64,000 bases of DNA from CAVWDI01 sp963753725 (GCA_963753725.1 CAVWDI010000006.1:231647-295646), one strand, 5' to 3'; positions 28,526 through 38,442 are shown, counted from the stretch's first letter. The notes: generated by a model from the letters alone, not told the origin. Numbers and translations: made by a program.

Positions 28526-28965
28526 TCTGGATTCGCTGAAGTGACAATTACCGGTATTTCCTGAACTAAACCCGCTCGGATTGTGTAACCCCTGCAGTCC
28601 CACTTATTCCCATCATAAGCCCAGATCAAGTATACAGAATCTGGATAATGGGCTTGTTCAATATCCGTAATGGATGGCGATGCCGGTCCTTGTGGGTGGG
28701 AATGGTAGATGGCCGCAAGTTCAAATCCTTTATCTTCTAGTTCGTTAAATGCCTCTAATTGATCGTGGGCATCCATCCGGTAGCGATATGCACTGCGTAA
28801 TTCATTACGAGCGGGGAAAGACAGCCGCGCGTATATATCCACCCCTGCCTGTTTACCGCCCAGTATGCCACATGCTTCGATCGGTGTTTCCTCTTCTACA
28901 TGTTCCTGCATAGCATTCCACAGTTGAATTGGAATAAATAACCGTTCGTTTTTTCTTTCTTCCAT
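28522..28965 (-). CDS. M67 family JAMM/MPN+ metallopeptidase
   Basis: 147 residues, a single JAMM domain. The catalytic Glu is in IEACGILGG (~27-35), and the zinc motif HSHPQGPASPSITD (H-x-H-x7-S-x2-D) lies at ~87-100. In bacteria such proteins cleave C-terminal extensions from ThiS/MoaD/CysO-type sulfur carriers or ubiquitin-like proteins; no carrier or E1-like gene is adjacent here, although a cysteine synthase homologue lies ~10 kb away. I took ATG 28965 because the longer frame would run into the membrane-protein gene at 29021. Confidence 0.87.
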   Translation of the reverse strand: MEERKNERLFIPIQLWNAMQEHVEEETPIEACGILGGKQAGVDIYARLSFPARNELRSAYRYRMDAHDQLEAFNELEDKGFELAAIYHSHPQGPASPSITDIEQAHYPDSVYLIWAYDGNKWDCRGYTIRAGLVQEIPVIVTSANPD

Positions 28966-29020
28966 TATAGCTTTGTGTGTAATTGATTTCTTGCAGTTTG
29001 AGAGAATAAAATCGTAACTG

Positions 29021-29839
29021 TTAAATAAAGACCGCAGCGCCCCAAATGACAAACGCGATCACAACTGGTTCAACAAGGGCTTTCCGAGGGGACTCGCCGT
29101 CAGCAATGTTTCCTAGATATACCATTAAACCGTATGCGGGAGCTAAAAGCGCCAGACCGTATGCGATGGGTGAAATCCGCCAGTAATGAAGCGCAGCCGC
29201 AAACTGGCCGATTATGAGTGATATTAAAATCGCGTTTGTGTACTGCCAGCTTTCATGGAATCGTAGATGGAGGGTGCGCAAACTGACCAATCCCACCGCA
29301 ATCATCAGCACTGGCAGGATCATAATTAAACGTGTCCCTGCAATACGAAGAGCGATAGACAGCGCCAGAAATATCGCAAAGGATACAGTCGTCAATCCAA
29401 TGGCTGCGGGTATAAAAAACTCGTCTTCATCATCCAGTGTGATGTATTCTGCAAGGACTACCAGCATCAAGAGTGCGCCTCCTAAAATATATCCTAACCA
29501 CCATATAGGTCCAGAGGGAAGCTGGTATAGGGGTAAACCAATTACAAGAGAGGTAAATGCGGGCAGCAGCCAGTGTCCTATGGTTGGTTCCGATCCAATA
29601 TTCGGATGATTGCGCAGTATTTGACGCGTCCCGGAAGCAGTCATCCCGGCTACCAATACAGCGATAATCAATTGGATATTTAATTGGAAGGAAATATATA
29701 CGCCGGGTAATTGGAAGCCGATCTCCCTTCCGGGTATATTGATGAACCTGGCCAACGCATAAGCTAACAGGATCATCGCGGTCAACACACTGAGACGATC
29801 GGCCTGGGGCAGGCTGCGCCTTTTCACATTTTCCTGCAT
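29021..29839 (-). CDS. Multi-pass membrane protein of unknown function
   Basis: 272 residues with about eight hydrophobic helices and short loops; a cytosolic N-terminus MQENVKRRSLPQADRL. No catalytic motif or known family signature could be recognised with certainty; the layout resembles DUF5656-like proteins of Chloroflexi. The longer frame (to 30013) would overlap the divergent glycosyltransferase start at 29958, so ATG 29839 is preferred, leaving ~120 nt for a divergent control region. Downstream is the JAMM peptidase gene, 55 nt away. Confidence 0.6.
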   Translation of the reverse strand: MQENVKRRSLPQADRLSVLTAMILLAYALARFINIPGREIGFQLPGVYISFQLNIQLIIAVLVAGMTASGTRQILRNHPNIGSEPTIGHWLLPAFTSLVIGLPLYQLPSGPIWWLGYILGGALLMLVVLAEYITLDDEDEFFIPAAIGLTTVSFAIFLALSIALRIAGTRLIMILPVLMIAVGLVSLRTLHLRFHESWQYTNAILISLIIGQFAAALHYWRISPIAYGLALLAPAYGLMVYLGNIADGESPRKALVEPVVIAFVIWGAAVFI

Positions 29840-29957
29840 AAAAGGATTGTACCTGCCGATTATTGAACTGCCAAGCGGAGAAAAGATCACTTTGTGCGGC
29901 TTGACGAATATAACTGCTGCGCTTAGGATAGGAATGGAATAAAAGAGGCAGACCTCA

Positions 29958-31161
29958 ATGAAAATTGGAATGATGGCGGATTTGTATAAACCACACATAA
30001 GCGGTGTGACCAACTACATTTCCATAAACAAAACGCATTTAGAAAGCGCTGGTCACGAAGTATATGTGTTCACATTTGGTGAGGATGGAAAAGATGATGG
30101 TGAACCGAACGTAGTTCATTCTCCCGGTTTACCCATCTCCGATACAGGATATTACCTGAATGTGCGCTATTCCAGTCGTGCTCAAGCGTTGTTAGACAGC
30201 ATGGATGTCGCCCATGTTCACCATCCGTTTGTGAGCGGCTCGCTAGCGCTTCGCTACTGCCGACCTATCGGGATTCCTATCGTTTTCACAAACCACACCC
30301 GATATGATCTGTATGCCAAGGCGTATATGCCGATCATAGGAGATGCCCTGGGAGAGCCTGCTCTACGGGCATATCTGCCTTCATTTTGCCGTTCTTGCAA
30401 CCTGGTGATTTCACCTTCTGAAGGGATGCGAGAGGTATTGATGCAAATCGGTGTTGATGTTCCGGTTGAAGTGGTTCCAAATGGTGTGGATGTTAAGCCT
30501 TTCTTAGAACCTGGAACGCCTCAGGATCGCGGGACATTTGGTTACCAATCCGAAGACGTAATATTTAATTTACATGGGCCGCTTAGGTCCAGAAAAGAAT
30601 TTACCTTTTTTATTGCGCGCCTTTGCAGGCGTGAACCAGGCTTTTGATCAAGCTAAATTGTTAATCATTGGCGATGGTCCTGAAAGTAAAAACCTCCAGG
30701 AGCGAGTTAGGCTGATGGGGATCGAAAAATCTGTGCAGTTCACCGGGTCGGTATCTTATGATCAAATGCCGAAATACCTGGCGATGGGTGATGCTTTTGT
30801 GACCGCATCGATTACGGAAGTGCATCCTTTATCGCTCATTGAATCCATGGCTGCTGGTCTGCCTGTGCTGGGGATCCAATCGCCCGGTATTGGGGATACT
30901 GTACAGGATGGAGAGACGGGTTATTTGATTGCAGAGGAAGACCTGGCTGGCTTCACTGCGAGTATGGTTCGATTGGTGGTCGATCGTGAAGCTTGCAAAC
31001 AGATGAGCATCGCAGCGCGAGAAATTGTTAATAAATATGCAATTGAAAACACCACCCAATTAATGCTTGCCCAATATGAAAAGGTGATCGCGGGTACCCC
31101 CAGGCGAAAACGCGGTTTATGGAGCCGGATGCGCAGGATTGGGATGCGATCAGGGAAATGA
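29958..31161 (+). CDS. Glycosyltransferase family 4, interrupted by one frameshift
   Basis: GT-B enzyme of about 400 residues if one base is removed. The first frame covers the N-terminal Rossmann domain (MKIGMMADLYKPHISGVTNY to VPNGVDVKPF). It then breaks at VIFNLHGPL, while the overlapping frame reads MGRLGPEKNLPFLLRAF, IIGDGPESKNL and TEVHPLSLIESMAAGLPVL, the donor domain. Removing one A in TTTAATTT (30567-30568) gives VIFIYMGRLGPEK, the expected join. Lipid-sugar transferases such as diglucosyl-diacylglycerol synthases have this layout. ATGA overlap with yraN follows. An insertion in a homopolymer may be a consensus error. Confidence 0.82.
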
Positions 31162-31583
31162 AAAATAACCGCCAGGATTTAGGAAGGTGGGGAGAACGGA
31201 CTGCGAGTGAATATTTAATGGAACAGGGCTACCAGATCATAGAACGCAATGCTCGTACTCAGTACGGTGAGATAGACATTGTTGCCGTTCAAAGAACTGA
31301 AAATCCGATGAACTTTAACCAGTCCGGAGGTAAAGATATTTCGATTGTGGTCTTCGTAGAAGTAAAGACCCGCACCACGGACCTGTTCGGACCACCTGAA
31401 GTATCGATAAATACTCGCAAACGCGAACATATCATTTCTTCCTCCCAGGCTTATCTTCAATCGCACCCAGAATTGGATGGAGATTGGCGGGTAGATGTGA
31501 TCGCCATCCAATGTAAGGCGGAAAATTCACCGTTTGAAATTACCCATTTCGAAAATGCATTCTCCGGATTCGATCCCGAATAA
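31158..31583 (+). CDS. YraN family (UPF0102) putative endonuclease
   Basis: 141 residues. RQDLGRWGERTASEYLMEQGY and RNARTQYGEIDIVAVQ (~28-43) followed by VVFVEVKTRT (~65-74) give the E..D..ExK pattern of the restriction-endonuclease-like fold seen in YraN and Holliday-junction-type resolvases. Physiological role is not settled in this family. Its ATG overlaps the glycosyltransferase stop (ATGA), and its own end overlaps the miaA start by 29 nt, so the three are probably one transcript. Confidence 0.87.
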   Translation: MKNNRQDLGRWGERTASEYLMEQGYQIIERNARTQYGEIDIVAVQRTENPMNFNQSGGKDISIVVFVEVKTRTTDLFGPPEVSINTRKREHIISSSQAYLQSHPELDGDWRVDVIAIQCKAENSPFEITHFENAFSGFDPE

Positions 31584-32523
31584 TTCAGACGGACAGCAAG
31601 GGGGGGATGTTTTACCTTTGGTTGTGATCCTGGGACCTACTGCAGTTGGTAAGACAAAAACAGCCATGCAGTTAGCTGAACGTTTCCCGGGCGAGATCGT
31701 CTCAGCAGATTCGAGATTGCTTTACCGCGGCATGGATATTGGTACTGCCAAACCTTCTCCAGACGAACGTGCACGCCTCCCCCACCACTTGATTGATGTG
31801 GCAGACCCGGATCAAATCTGGAGTCTGGCGATGTTCCAGAGTGCTGCCAATAAAGCCATATTTGAGACCGCCAGGCGCAAAAAACTACCGTTCCTGGTGG
31901 GTGGGACAGGTCAATATATCAAGGCGGTGACGCAGGGTTGGATTATCCCCAGTGTGGCGCCAGATAAACACTTACGGGCAGCGCTCGAAAATTGGGCATT
32001 GGAAACTGGAGCGCAGGGTTTGCACCGCAGATTATCCATACTCGATCAGGAAGCGGCCGCGCAAATTGAACCCAATAACCTGCGCCGTACGATCCGCGCC
32101 CTGGAGGTAATTTTTACTTCCGGACGCCGCTTTTCAGCGCAGCGGAGAAAAGCCGGCACACCATATCAAAAACTGGTGATTGGTCTGCAGCGTCCACGAA
32201 CAGAGTTATATGAACGGGTCGATTTACGCATCGAAAGGATGTTCGCGTTTGGTTTTATCGATGAAGTAAAAAAACTGTTGGATGCAGGGTACTCGCCTGA
32301 ACTGCCGTCTATGTCGGCGATCGGTTACCGGCAGGTCATTTCGTATCTTCAGGGGGAGATTTCAATTGATGAAGCTGTGGAACAGATAAAAAGAGCGACC
32401 CGCATTTTTGTGCGCCGGCAGGCGAACTGGTTCAAATTGGATGATCCGGCAATCCACTGGTATGAAGTCGGGCAGTACACAGTGGACGAAATAAGTAAAA
32501 AAATTCAAAATTGGCTGGACTGA
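31555..32523 (+). CDS. miaA: tRNA dimethylallyltransferase
   Basis: 322 residues. It transfers dimethylallyl from DMAPP to A37 of UNN-reading tRNAs. The P-loop GPTAVGKTKTAMQLA (~25-39), SADSRLLYRGMDIGTAKP (~55-72), PFLVGGTGQYIKAV (~113-126) and SAIGYRQVISYL (~255) are typical MiaA motifs. I use ATG 31555; an earlier TTG (31534) would overlap yraN further. It would use isoprenoid precursor made with the MVK/IPK enzymes of this window. No terminator is obvious before the next promoter. Confidence 0.94.
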   Translation: MHSPDSIPNNSDGQQGGDVLPLVVILGPTAVGKTKTAMQLAERFPGEIVSADSRLLYRGMDIGTAKPSPDERARLPHHLIDVADPDQIWSLAMFQSAANKAIFETARRKKLPFLVGGTGQYIKAVTQGWIIPSVAPDKHLRAALENWALETGAQGLHRRLSILDQEAAAQIEPNNLRRTIRALEVIFTSGRRFSAQRRKAGTPYQKLVIGLQRPRTELYERVDLRIERMFAFGFIDEVKKLLDAGYSPELPSMSAIGYRQVISYLQGEISIDEAVEQIKRATRIFVRRQANWFKLDDPAIHWYEVGQYTVDEISKKIQNWLD

Positions 32524-32632
32524 AAAAGGTGGCAGAATTCATAATCCTTTCACCATTATTTCCTGCAAAGGAATAACACCCGAAATACATACAACATGAA
32601 TTGATTTTATTAAGTATGCCAGCATATAATTA

Positions 32633-32661
32633 TTGACTTTCTTAGAAAATCTTTCTATACT
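32633..32661 (+). promoter_or_regulatory. Sigma-70-type promoter of the acyl-CoA ligase gene
   Basis: TTGACT (32633-32638) and TATACT (32656-32661) are exactly 17 bp apart, each with five of six consensus bases. A start site near 32668 would give a ~60-nt leader with GGAGG 8 nt before the ATG at 32727. This is one of the clearest promoters in the window. Confidence 0.7.
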
Positions 32662-32726
32662 ATTAGGGTAAAAAAGGTTCAGGGAAACCATAATAATATT
32701 CAAATCGATTCATTCTGGAGGCGGAA

Positions 32727-34423
32727 ATGAACGAGCGACCGTGGTTAGGACATTATGATGAGGGTGTACCACATACGATTGAATACCCCGATATAACTTT
32801 ATTCGAACTGCTTGAACGATCTGCAAAAGACTTTCCCGATACCACCTGCACGATTTTTAAAGGCGCTAGGATTAGTTATCAGGAAATGAACGCCGTTTGC
32901 GACCGGCTCGCGGCTGGTTTATTTGAGATTGGCGTGAATAAGGGTGATCGAGTAGGCATTTTCATGCCGAATACACCCCAATTTATTATGGCATATTTTG
33001 CCGTATTAAAAGTGGGCGGTATCGTTGTGGCTACCAACCCGCTTTACTCGGAAAGGGAAGTGACTCACCAGGTAAATGATGCTGGGATAGAGATCATGAT
33101 TGTAATGAGCAATTATTACAACCTGGTGAAGAAGATAAAGCCGGGTACGCCCATCAAAACACTGGTTGTGACCAATATCAAAGAGACTTTACCCCCAATA
33201 TTATCCTTCCTGTTTGGGTTGACCAGAGAAAAGAAAGGCGGCTTTCGGGTCGAACTGGCACAGGGCGATCTATGGATGAAGGAAATGATCGAACAGCACA
33301 AACCTGAAGAGTGTCCTGAAGTGGAAGTATCACCTGATGATATCGCCTTGTTCCAATACAGCGGGGGTACAACCGGGATTCCGAAAGGCGCCATTGCGCT
33401 GCACCGCAACCTGGTCGCCAATGCACTTGAGATCAAAACATGGGTCCCAAAAACAAAGATGGGGCAGGAAGTGGTGATGATGGCGATTCCGCTGTTCCAT
33501 GTATACGGGATGGTGGCCGGGATGTGTTTTGCAATCGCTTCGGCGGCAACGATGGTGATGATCCCCAATCCGCGCGATATCAAGGATGTGTTGGAGAGCC
33601 TGCAGAAGTACAAGGTCAGGCTTTACCCGGGTGTCCCCGCTATGTATAACGCCATCAATATCAATCCGGATGTGCTTGATGGAAAATATGATTTGACTTC
33701 TATTTATGCCTGTATCTCCGGCTCTGCGCCGCTCATGATGGAGACCAAACATGAATTCGAAAAGTTAACCGGTGGGACGCTGGTAGAAGGTTATGGGCTT
33801 TCAGAAGCGCCGACCGCATCCCATTGCAACCCCATTGATGGAAAGAACAAACCCGGTTCTATTGGTTTACCATTGCCAGATATCGACGCGCGCATTATCA
33901 GCCTGGAAGACGAAGAAACCGTGCTGCCTCCCGGTGAGATCGGTGAACTGGTGATCAAAGGACCGCTGGTTTTCAAAGGCTATCACAAGATGCCGACCGA
34001 GACCGCCAATGCGCTGCGGGATGGGTGGCTGTATACTGGTGATATCGCCCGCATGGATGAGGATGGTTATTTTTACATCGTCGACCGGAAAAAAGAATTG
34101 ATCAAACCCAGCGGTTATCAGGTCTGGCCGCGCGAAGTCGAAGAAGTCATCGCTGAGAATCACAAAGTTCACGAAGTGGGTGTAGCTGGTGTCCCGGATT
34201 CATACCGCGGAGAGACGGTTGCAGCCTGGGTTGTGCTCAGACCAGGGGAGCAAGCATCCGCAGAGGAAATCCGGGATTTTTGCCGTGATAAACTGGCCAA
34301 GTTCAAGATCCCAACTTATATCGAGTTCCGGGATGAGCTTCCTAAGACCACTGTCGGGAAGATTTAAGACGTGAGCTTGTCCAGCAGTATAAGAGTAAGC
34401 CAGTTGAAGGGGAAAATAACTAA
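32727..34423 (+). CDS. Long-chain fatty acid-CoA ligase (AMP-binding), last residues shifted out of frame
   Basis: Adenylate-forming enzyme that activates a carboxylic acid to its CoA thioester. The open frame gives 546 residues to a stop at 34367. Core motifs are YSGGTTGIPKGA (~211-222), EGYGLSEAPTASH (~352), and GWLYTGDIARMDEDGYFYI with DRKKELIK (~432-460). The frame stops right after PKTTVGKI, inside the conserved last motif; the next frame at once supplies LRRELVQQYKS and ends at 34423. Restoring one T in GATTTAAG (34363-34367) joins them, so this is a single-base homopolymer loss that removes the catalytic-Lys tail. Likely a consensus error; otherwise activity would suffer little or be lost at the C-terminus. 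Confidence 0.87.
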
Positions 34424-34499
34424 TCCACTAATCTGCGCCAATTGTCACGAATATATTTTTAATTAATTCTTTGGAAGTTCACCCATAACCCACATTTCG

Positions 34500-34528
34500 T
34501 TGACGGTGGTCGGGGAGCATGGTAGAAT
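34500..34528 (+). promoter_or_regulatory. Sigma-70 promoter of tRNA-Glu
   Basis: TTGACG (34500-34505) and TAGAAT (34523-34528) are 17 bp apart and end 13 nt before the tRNA. Both match the consensus at five of six positions. Placement is ideal for a stable-RNA promoter. Confidence 0.75.
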
Positions 34529-34541
34529 TTCGTCGCTTCCC

Positions 34542-34614
34542 GCCCCCATCGTCTAGAGGCCCAGGACGTAGCCCTCTCAAGGCTGAAACCGGGGTTCGAG
34601 TCCCCGTGGGGGCA
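34542..34614 (+). tRNA. tRNA-Glu (anticodon CTC)
   Basis: The cloverleaf is complete. The acceptor GCCCCCA (34542-34548) pairs with TGGGGGC (34607-34613), with discriminator A. The anticodon arm TAGCC-CTCTCAA-GGCTG reads CTC, and the T-arm CGGGG-TTCGAGT-CCCCG is canonical. CCA is not encoded. It is followed by two degenerate copies of itself and a strong terminator, so the primary transcript probably includes them. Confidence 0.95.
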
Positions 34615-34620
34615 TATTTA

Positions 34621-34743
34621 TTAACACATCAAATAGCAATTGAGATAGGACGTAGCCCTCTCGAGACCTGAAAGAGTATGCTTCGCGAAAGGTGAACACT
34701 GGGGTTTGAGCCGTGTACCCGTCAGGGTATCCCCGTGGGGGCA
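34621..34743 (+). repeat. Decayed tRNA-Glu copy with palindromic inserts (copy 2)
   Basis: AGGACGTAGCCCTCTC (34647-34662) repeats tRNA-Glu exactly up to the anticodon. A 27-nt insert (34663-34689, with GAGTATGCTTCGC) follows inside the anticodon loop; then AGGTGAACACTGGGGTTTGAG, a tRNA-like T-arm, is split in the T-loop by a 19-nt insert (34711-34729, TACCC-GTCA-GGGTA hairpin) before TCCCCGTGGGGGCA. The 5' acceptor half is replaced by TTAACACATC... sequence. It cannot fold as a normal tRNA. It lies between the true tRNA and the terminator. Confidence 0.75.
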
Positions 34744-34751
34744 TAAATTAT

Positions 34752-34868
34752 TTAACACATCAAACAGCAATTGAGATAGGACGTAGCCCTCTCAATACTC
34801 TAAAGAGTATGCTTCGCGTAAGGTGAACACCGGGGTTTGAGCCGTGTACCCGTCAGGGGATCCCCGTG
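34752..34868 (+). repeat. Decayed tRNA-Glu copy with palindromic inserts (copy 3)
   Basis: A near-duplicate of the preceding copy, starting with the same TTAACACATCAAA leader. AGGACGTAGCCCTCTC is again followed by an insert (34794-34819) that here is a full hairpin, ATACTC-TAAA-GAGTAT plus GCTTCGCG. The T-loop insert is TACCC-GTCA-GGGGA (34842-34860). The acceptor end breaks off at TCCCCGTG and is followed by another palindrome, GCGAAGCGTCCC-TGAAAA-GGGAC. Copies 2 and 3 are a tandem duplication of an already interrupted unit. Confidence 0.72.
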
Positions 34869-34909
34869 TATGGCTGCGAAGCGTCCCTGAAAAGGGACAT
34901 CTCAATAAA

Positions 34910-34943
34910 AGCCGTTCTACTGATAATGTAGAACGGTTTTTTT
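34910..34943 (+). terminator. Strong rho-independent terminator of the tRNA-Glu unit
   Basis: AGCCGTTCTAC (34910-34920) pairs with GTAGAACGGTT (34928-34938) around the loop TGATAAT, followed by seven T. It is the first good terminator after the tRNA promoter, so the tRNA and both decayed copies fall in one transcription unit of about 400 nt. Confidence 0.85.
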
Positions 34944-35049
34944 CATCAATTCGGTTTGATTCCAAGGGAAAACTGGAAGAATTGGATCTTGAATTGCGTA
35001 TCTGAACCAAGAAATTAAGTTTGCACCCCGTAGGTGGATACTACAAAAA

Positions 35050-35256
35050 AAACGGTTTGAGTGCCACAGGAATGCAGCGCGGTCCTATTCCGCCCAGTAC
35101 TCGAAAATGAATTGCTTGACATACCCTTCGTAGCGGTACCCCTGCACCGACATTGTGCGAGGGCGAGTGGATAACGCCTTCGCACTTAAACAATTTGGCT
35201 TCTTTGCGCTTCGATCAAATGGGAAAACTAAATCAATTAACGGTTAATGTTCGTTC
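35050..35256 (+). other. Gene-free stretch with a degenerate repeat shared with 39.99-40.15 kb
   Basis: No intact gene. The stretch TCCGCCCAGTACTCGAAAA (from 35088) and the later TTTGGCTTCTTTGCGCTTCG (35195-35214) match, in the same order, TCCGCCACTACTTGAAAA and TTTGGCTTCTCTACGCTTTG near 40028-40095. Between them this copy carries an extra ~70 nt that includes GTAGCGGTACCCC, like the palindromes nearby. Read in one frame both copies give LLD...LASLRF(D/E)Q.G, so the source may be the end of a lost gene next to a tRNA-like T-arm (GGTTTGAGTGCC at 35053). Confidence 0.5.
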
Positions 35257-35348
35257 TATTGAGTAGAATTCAGATTATTTTGGTTCGAGTGCTGTTTATA
35301 GGTATCAACAATATATCCTTCAGAAACAATAAATTGAGAGTTCGAACC

Positions 35349-35448
35349 GCGCCAGCGTCCCTGTGGGACCGCGCCAGCGTCCCCGTGGGACCGTGAAACG
35401 TCCATGTGGGACCACGAAGCGTACCCGAAGGTGCGAAGCATCCCAAAG
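35349..35448 (+). repeat. Array of five REP-like short palindromes
   Basis: Five adjacent units of 16-22 nt: 35349-35370, 35371-35392, 35393-35413, 35414-35432 and 35433-35448. The first two differ at one base and read GCGCCAGCGTCCC-n-GTGGGACC; later ones are GTGAAACGTCC..., ACGAAGCGTACCC... and GCGAAGCATCCC. The shared core is a GTCCC/GGGAC or GTACCC/GGGTAC hairpin behind a GCGAAGC-like head. The same core occurs in the inserts of the tRNA copies and at 34873-34900 and 45180-45202. Confidence 0.72.
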
Positions 35449-35708
35449 TAGCTATAGCCGGAGTAGTAACCTCGTCGGCGCATTCGGAGAGCGCGATCAG
35501 TTCTTCCGTGAAGTTGATCATGGAGTGAAAGAGGATCACCGCCAATGTAAGTACCAGGGCATCGCCGATGAGTTGTTCATCTCCCTGCGAACTGCTCAGG
35601 CGAGGTAAAGGACCTGACCCGTGGGAGATTGGCAAAGCTTGCCTGTCGTTTCCATCAACAGTATAATCAAAGCGACAAGTTTATCCCTTCCGCAATCCTG
35701 ATGGTGAA

Positions 35709-38442
35709 ATGACCACACCGCTTCTGCAAACCAAACTCTATCTTCCCCCTGCCGGGCCAAACCTGGTCTCGCGTCCCCGCCTGATCAAGCGCCTTGACAA
35801 GGGCATCCGCTCGACCAAGCTGACCCTGATATCTGCGCCCGCCGGCTCTGGTAAGACGACGCTGTTGAGCGAGTGGGTTGCTGCCAGCGACCGGCCTGTT
35901 GCCTGGCTCTCGCTGGACAAGGGGGATAACGACCTCGTCAGCTTTTTGACCTATCTTGTCGCCGCCCTGCAGACCATTAACGCCGGCATTGGCGATGACG
36001 TTTTGAGCGGATTACAGTTGCCGCAAGTGCCGCCGCTGGAATTGCTTCTGACCCTGTTGATAAACGATCTTGCGGCGGCGTCAATAGAGGGCAGCCAGTT
36101 GGGCGACCACAGGGGTACCCCTACGTGTTGGTGCTTGATGATTATCACGTCATCGACGCCTCATCAGTCCACAGATCGTTAGAGTTCCTGCTGGATCACA
36201 TGCCCCCGCAACTGCATATCATTATCCTTACCCGCGAGGATCCCCCTATTCCGTTGCCGCGCCTGCAGGTGCAGCGGCAAATGATACACATCCGCGCTCA
36301 GGATTTGCGCTTCACGGTCGATGAAATCACCCAGTTCTTTAATCAGACGATGGGCTTGCGCCTGACCGCCCAGGAAGTGGCTGCGTTGGAAAGTCGCACC
36401 GAGGGATGGATAGCCGGGCTGCAAATGGCTGCGCTGACAATGCAGAATGTAGAGAATACCAGTACATTTATCCAGGCCTTTACCGGCGATGACCGTTATG
36501 TGGTGGATTACCTGGTGACAGAGGTGTTGGCGTGCCAAACAGCGCACATCCAGACCTTTCTCTTGCAGACCAGCGTTCTCCAGCGTTTTAATGCCTCGTT
36601 GTGCGACACCGTGCGGTTCGGCGAAACCAGATCGCGCACCGAGGCGTCCGACGGACGCGAGATTATGACACAACTGGAACGCGCCAATCTCTTTGTAACG
36701 CCGTTGGACCACCGGCGCGAGTGGTATCGCTATCACCATCTCTTTGCCGATCTGTTGCGCTACCAACTGCGCACGCAAGAAGGTGAGTCGAGAGTGCTCG
36801 TATTTGCACCGGCGTGCGGCCCGATGGTTCGAGCAGCACGCCCTTGTAGATGACGCCCTCTTTCACTATCTGGCCGCAAAGGATACGTCGGCTGCAGCCT
36901 CTCTGGTCGCGGCCCATGCGAGTCTGGCCTTCAGGCGCGGCGAGATTCACTCGGCGCAAAAGTGGTTGGAAGCACTGCCCGAAGAGTTGCTGCACGCCAG
37001 CCCTCGTCTGTGTTTGGATGTAGCCTGGCTCTGCACGGTTCGCGACGACTACAAGAGGCTGGTCGAGTTTGTGAGCTGCGGCGGAAGCCGCTCTGCCCGG
37101 CAGTGATTATGAAAACGACCAGATCTTTTTGGGTGAGTGGGCGGCGCTGCAAGCTTTTACCGCGTTTCTTTGGGCGAGACACAAACCGCGCTAACCCTGG
37201 GGCGGCAGGCGCTCGATCAATTGGCCTCTCAATCTGGCTTTGTGCGGGGAGTAATCAACATCTTGCTGGTCGACATATACACCAGTACCGATATTGGGGA
37301 GGTGTCTCAAGCGGTCGCCTGCGGCCAAGAGGCGATGACCGCCGGCCTATCTAGCTCGAGTATCACCACGAGTCTTTATGCGGCAGACCGGCTGGCCAGA
37401 GCGTTGGTCTTGCAGGGCGAATACCAGGCGGCGGAGGCTGTTTTTCTCCAGGCGTTCAAACTGGTACGAGAGCGTGGGCAAATGTATGCGCCCATCCTCG
37501 AGATCCTGGATCTGAAATATGCGGGTGTGCTCTACGAGCTGAACAGGCTTGCCGAAGCCGAGCAGCTTATCCGGGATGGCCTGTCCCTGAGTCAAAAATT
37601 CGGCGTGCCGTACAGCGAGTTATGGTGCAGGATGCTGCTGCGGCAAGCGCAATTGGCCCAGAAGGATACTGCGGATGCCCTTGACCCATTGGCCACCGAA
37701 GAGGCCATCGACGCACTGTTGCTCGAACTCACTAGCCAGCACTCCCGGCCCCCCGCGATGGACCAGGTTGAGGCTTATCGCGCTCAACTCTGGGCCAACG
37801 AAAAGCAATTGGCGCGTGCTGAAGCGATGGGCCCAAAGAACTGGCCTCACGCTGAGGGATGAGCCCTCGTGTGGAAAGATGGCCAGCTACCTGGCGTTGG
37901 CTCATGCTTACCTGGCGTCGGGTAAATTGCTGCCGGAGTTGCTCACGCTGCTGGAAAAGATGCACAAACTGGCGTCACGCAAGGGGCATGTTCAGCAGAT
38001 CATCCAGATTGGATTATTGCAGGCATTAACGCTGGACAAATTGGACCAATTCCAGGCGGCCCAAGCAGCGCTCGAAGAGTGCCTCGTCTTGGCTGAACCC
38101 ACGGGTATGACGCGCACCTTTCTAGACCACGGTTTCCCTATGATCCGCCTCTTGCGCCGGGCCGAACACCCCTACGCGACCAGGCTGCTCGCCGCGATCG
38201 AGCCCGGCATAGAGGAAGGACCGGCGTCCACCCCCGGCGAACCCACGGAAACGTTGTCCGAGCGTGAGATCGAGGTATTGCGCCTATTTGCCGCTGGCCT
38301 GACCAACGCAGCTATCGCGCGCCGGCTGTTCGTCTCTCAGAACACGGTCAAGTGGTACGCGAAAAACATTTATCGCAAACTGGACGTGCACAGCCGCGCC
38401 GAAGCGCTCGCCCGAGCCTACGAGATGGATCTGTTATCCTGA
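35709..38442 (+). pseudogene. LuxR family regulator, MalT/LAL type, broken by several frameshifts
   Basis: About 910 residues when frames are joined, the normal size for a large ATP-binding LuxR (LAL) regulator. Frame 1 has the P-loop SAPAGSGKTTLLSEW (~43-57); the second frame, from ~36119, has the Walker B LVLDDYHVID and winged-helix region LLDHMPPQLHIIILTRED; a third (~36800-37070) and a fourth (37137-37862) carry the TPR-like helices; the last (to 38442) has the LuxR HTH LSEREIEVLRLFAAGL...VSQNTVKWYAKNIYRKL. At least four indels are needed, near 36110, 36795, 37075-37140 and 37855. GC and codon use are higher than in the first 34 kb. It probably once controlled the small gene and CPBP gene that follow. 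Confidence 0.85.

Noticed and set aside
35349..35448. CRISPR array
   Set aside because: Units are adjacent and palindromic with no spacers of constant length, and no cas gene is in the window.
35270..35635. 121-residue minus-strand protein with a hydrophobic stretch (LVLTLAVILFHSMINFTEEL)
   Set aside because: The hydrophobic part might be a CPBP relic, but the rest is the reverse reading of the palindrome array, so no gene is claimed.
36179..36778. 199-residue frame on the minus strand
   Set aside because: Antisense shadow of the LuxR/LAL regulator; no ribosome site and no recognisable motif.
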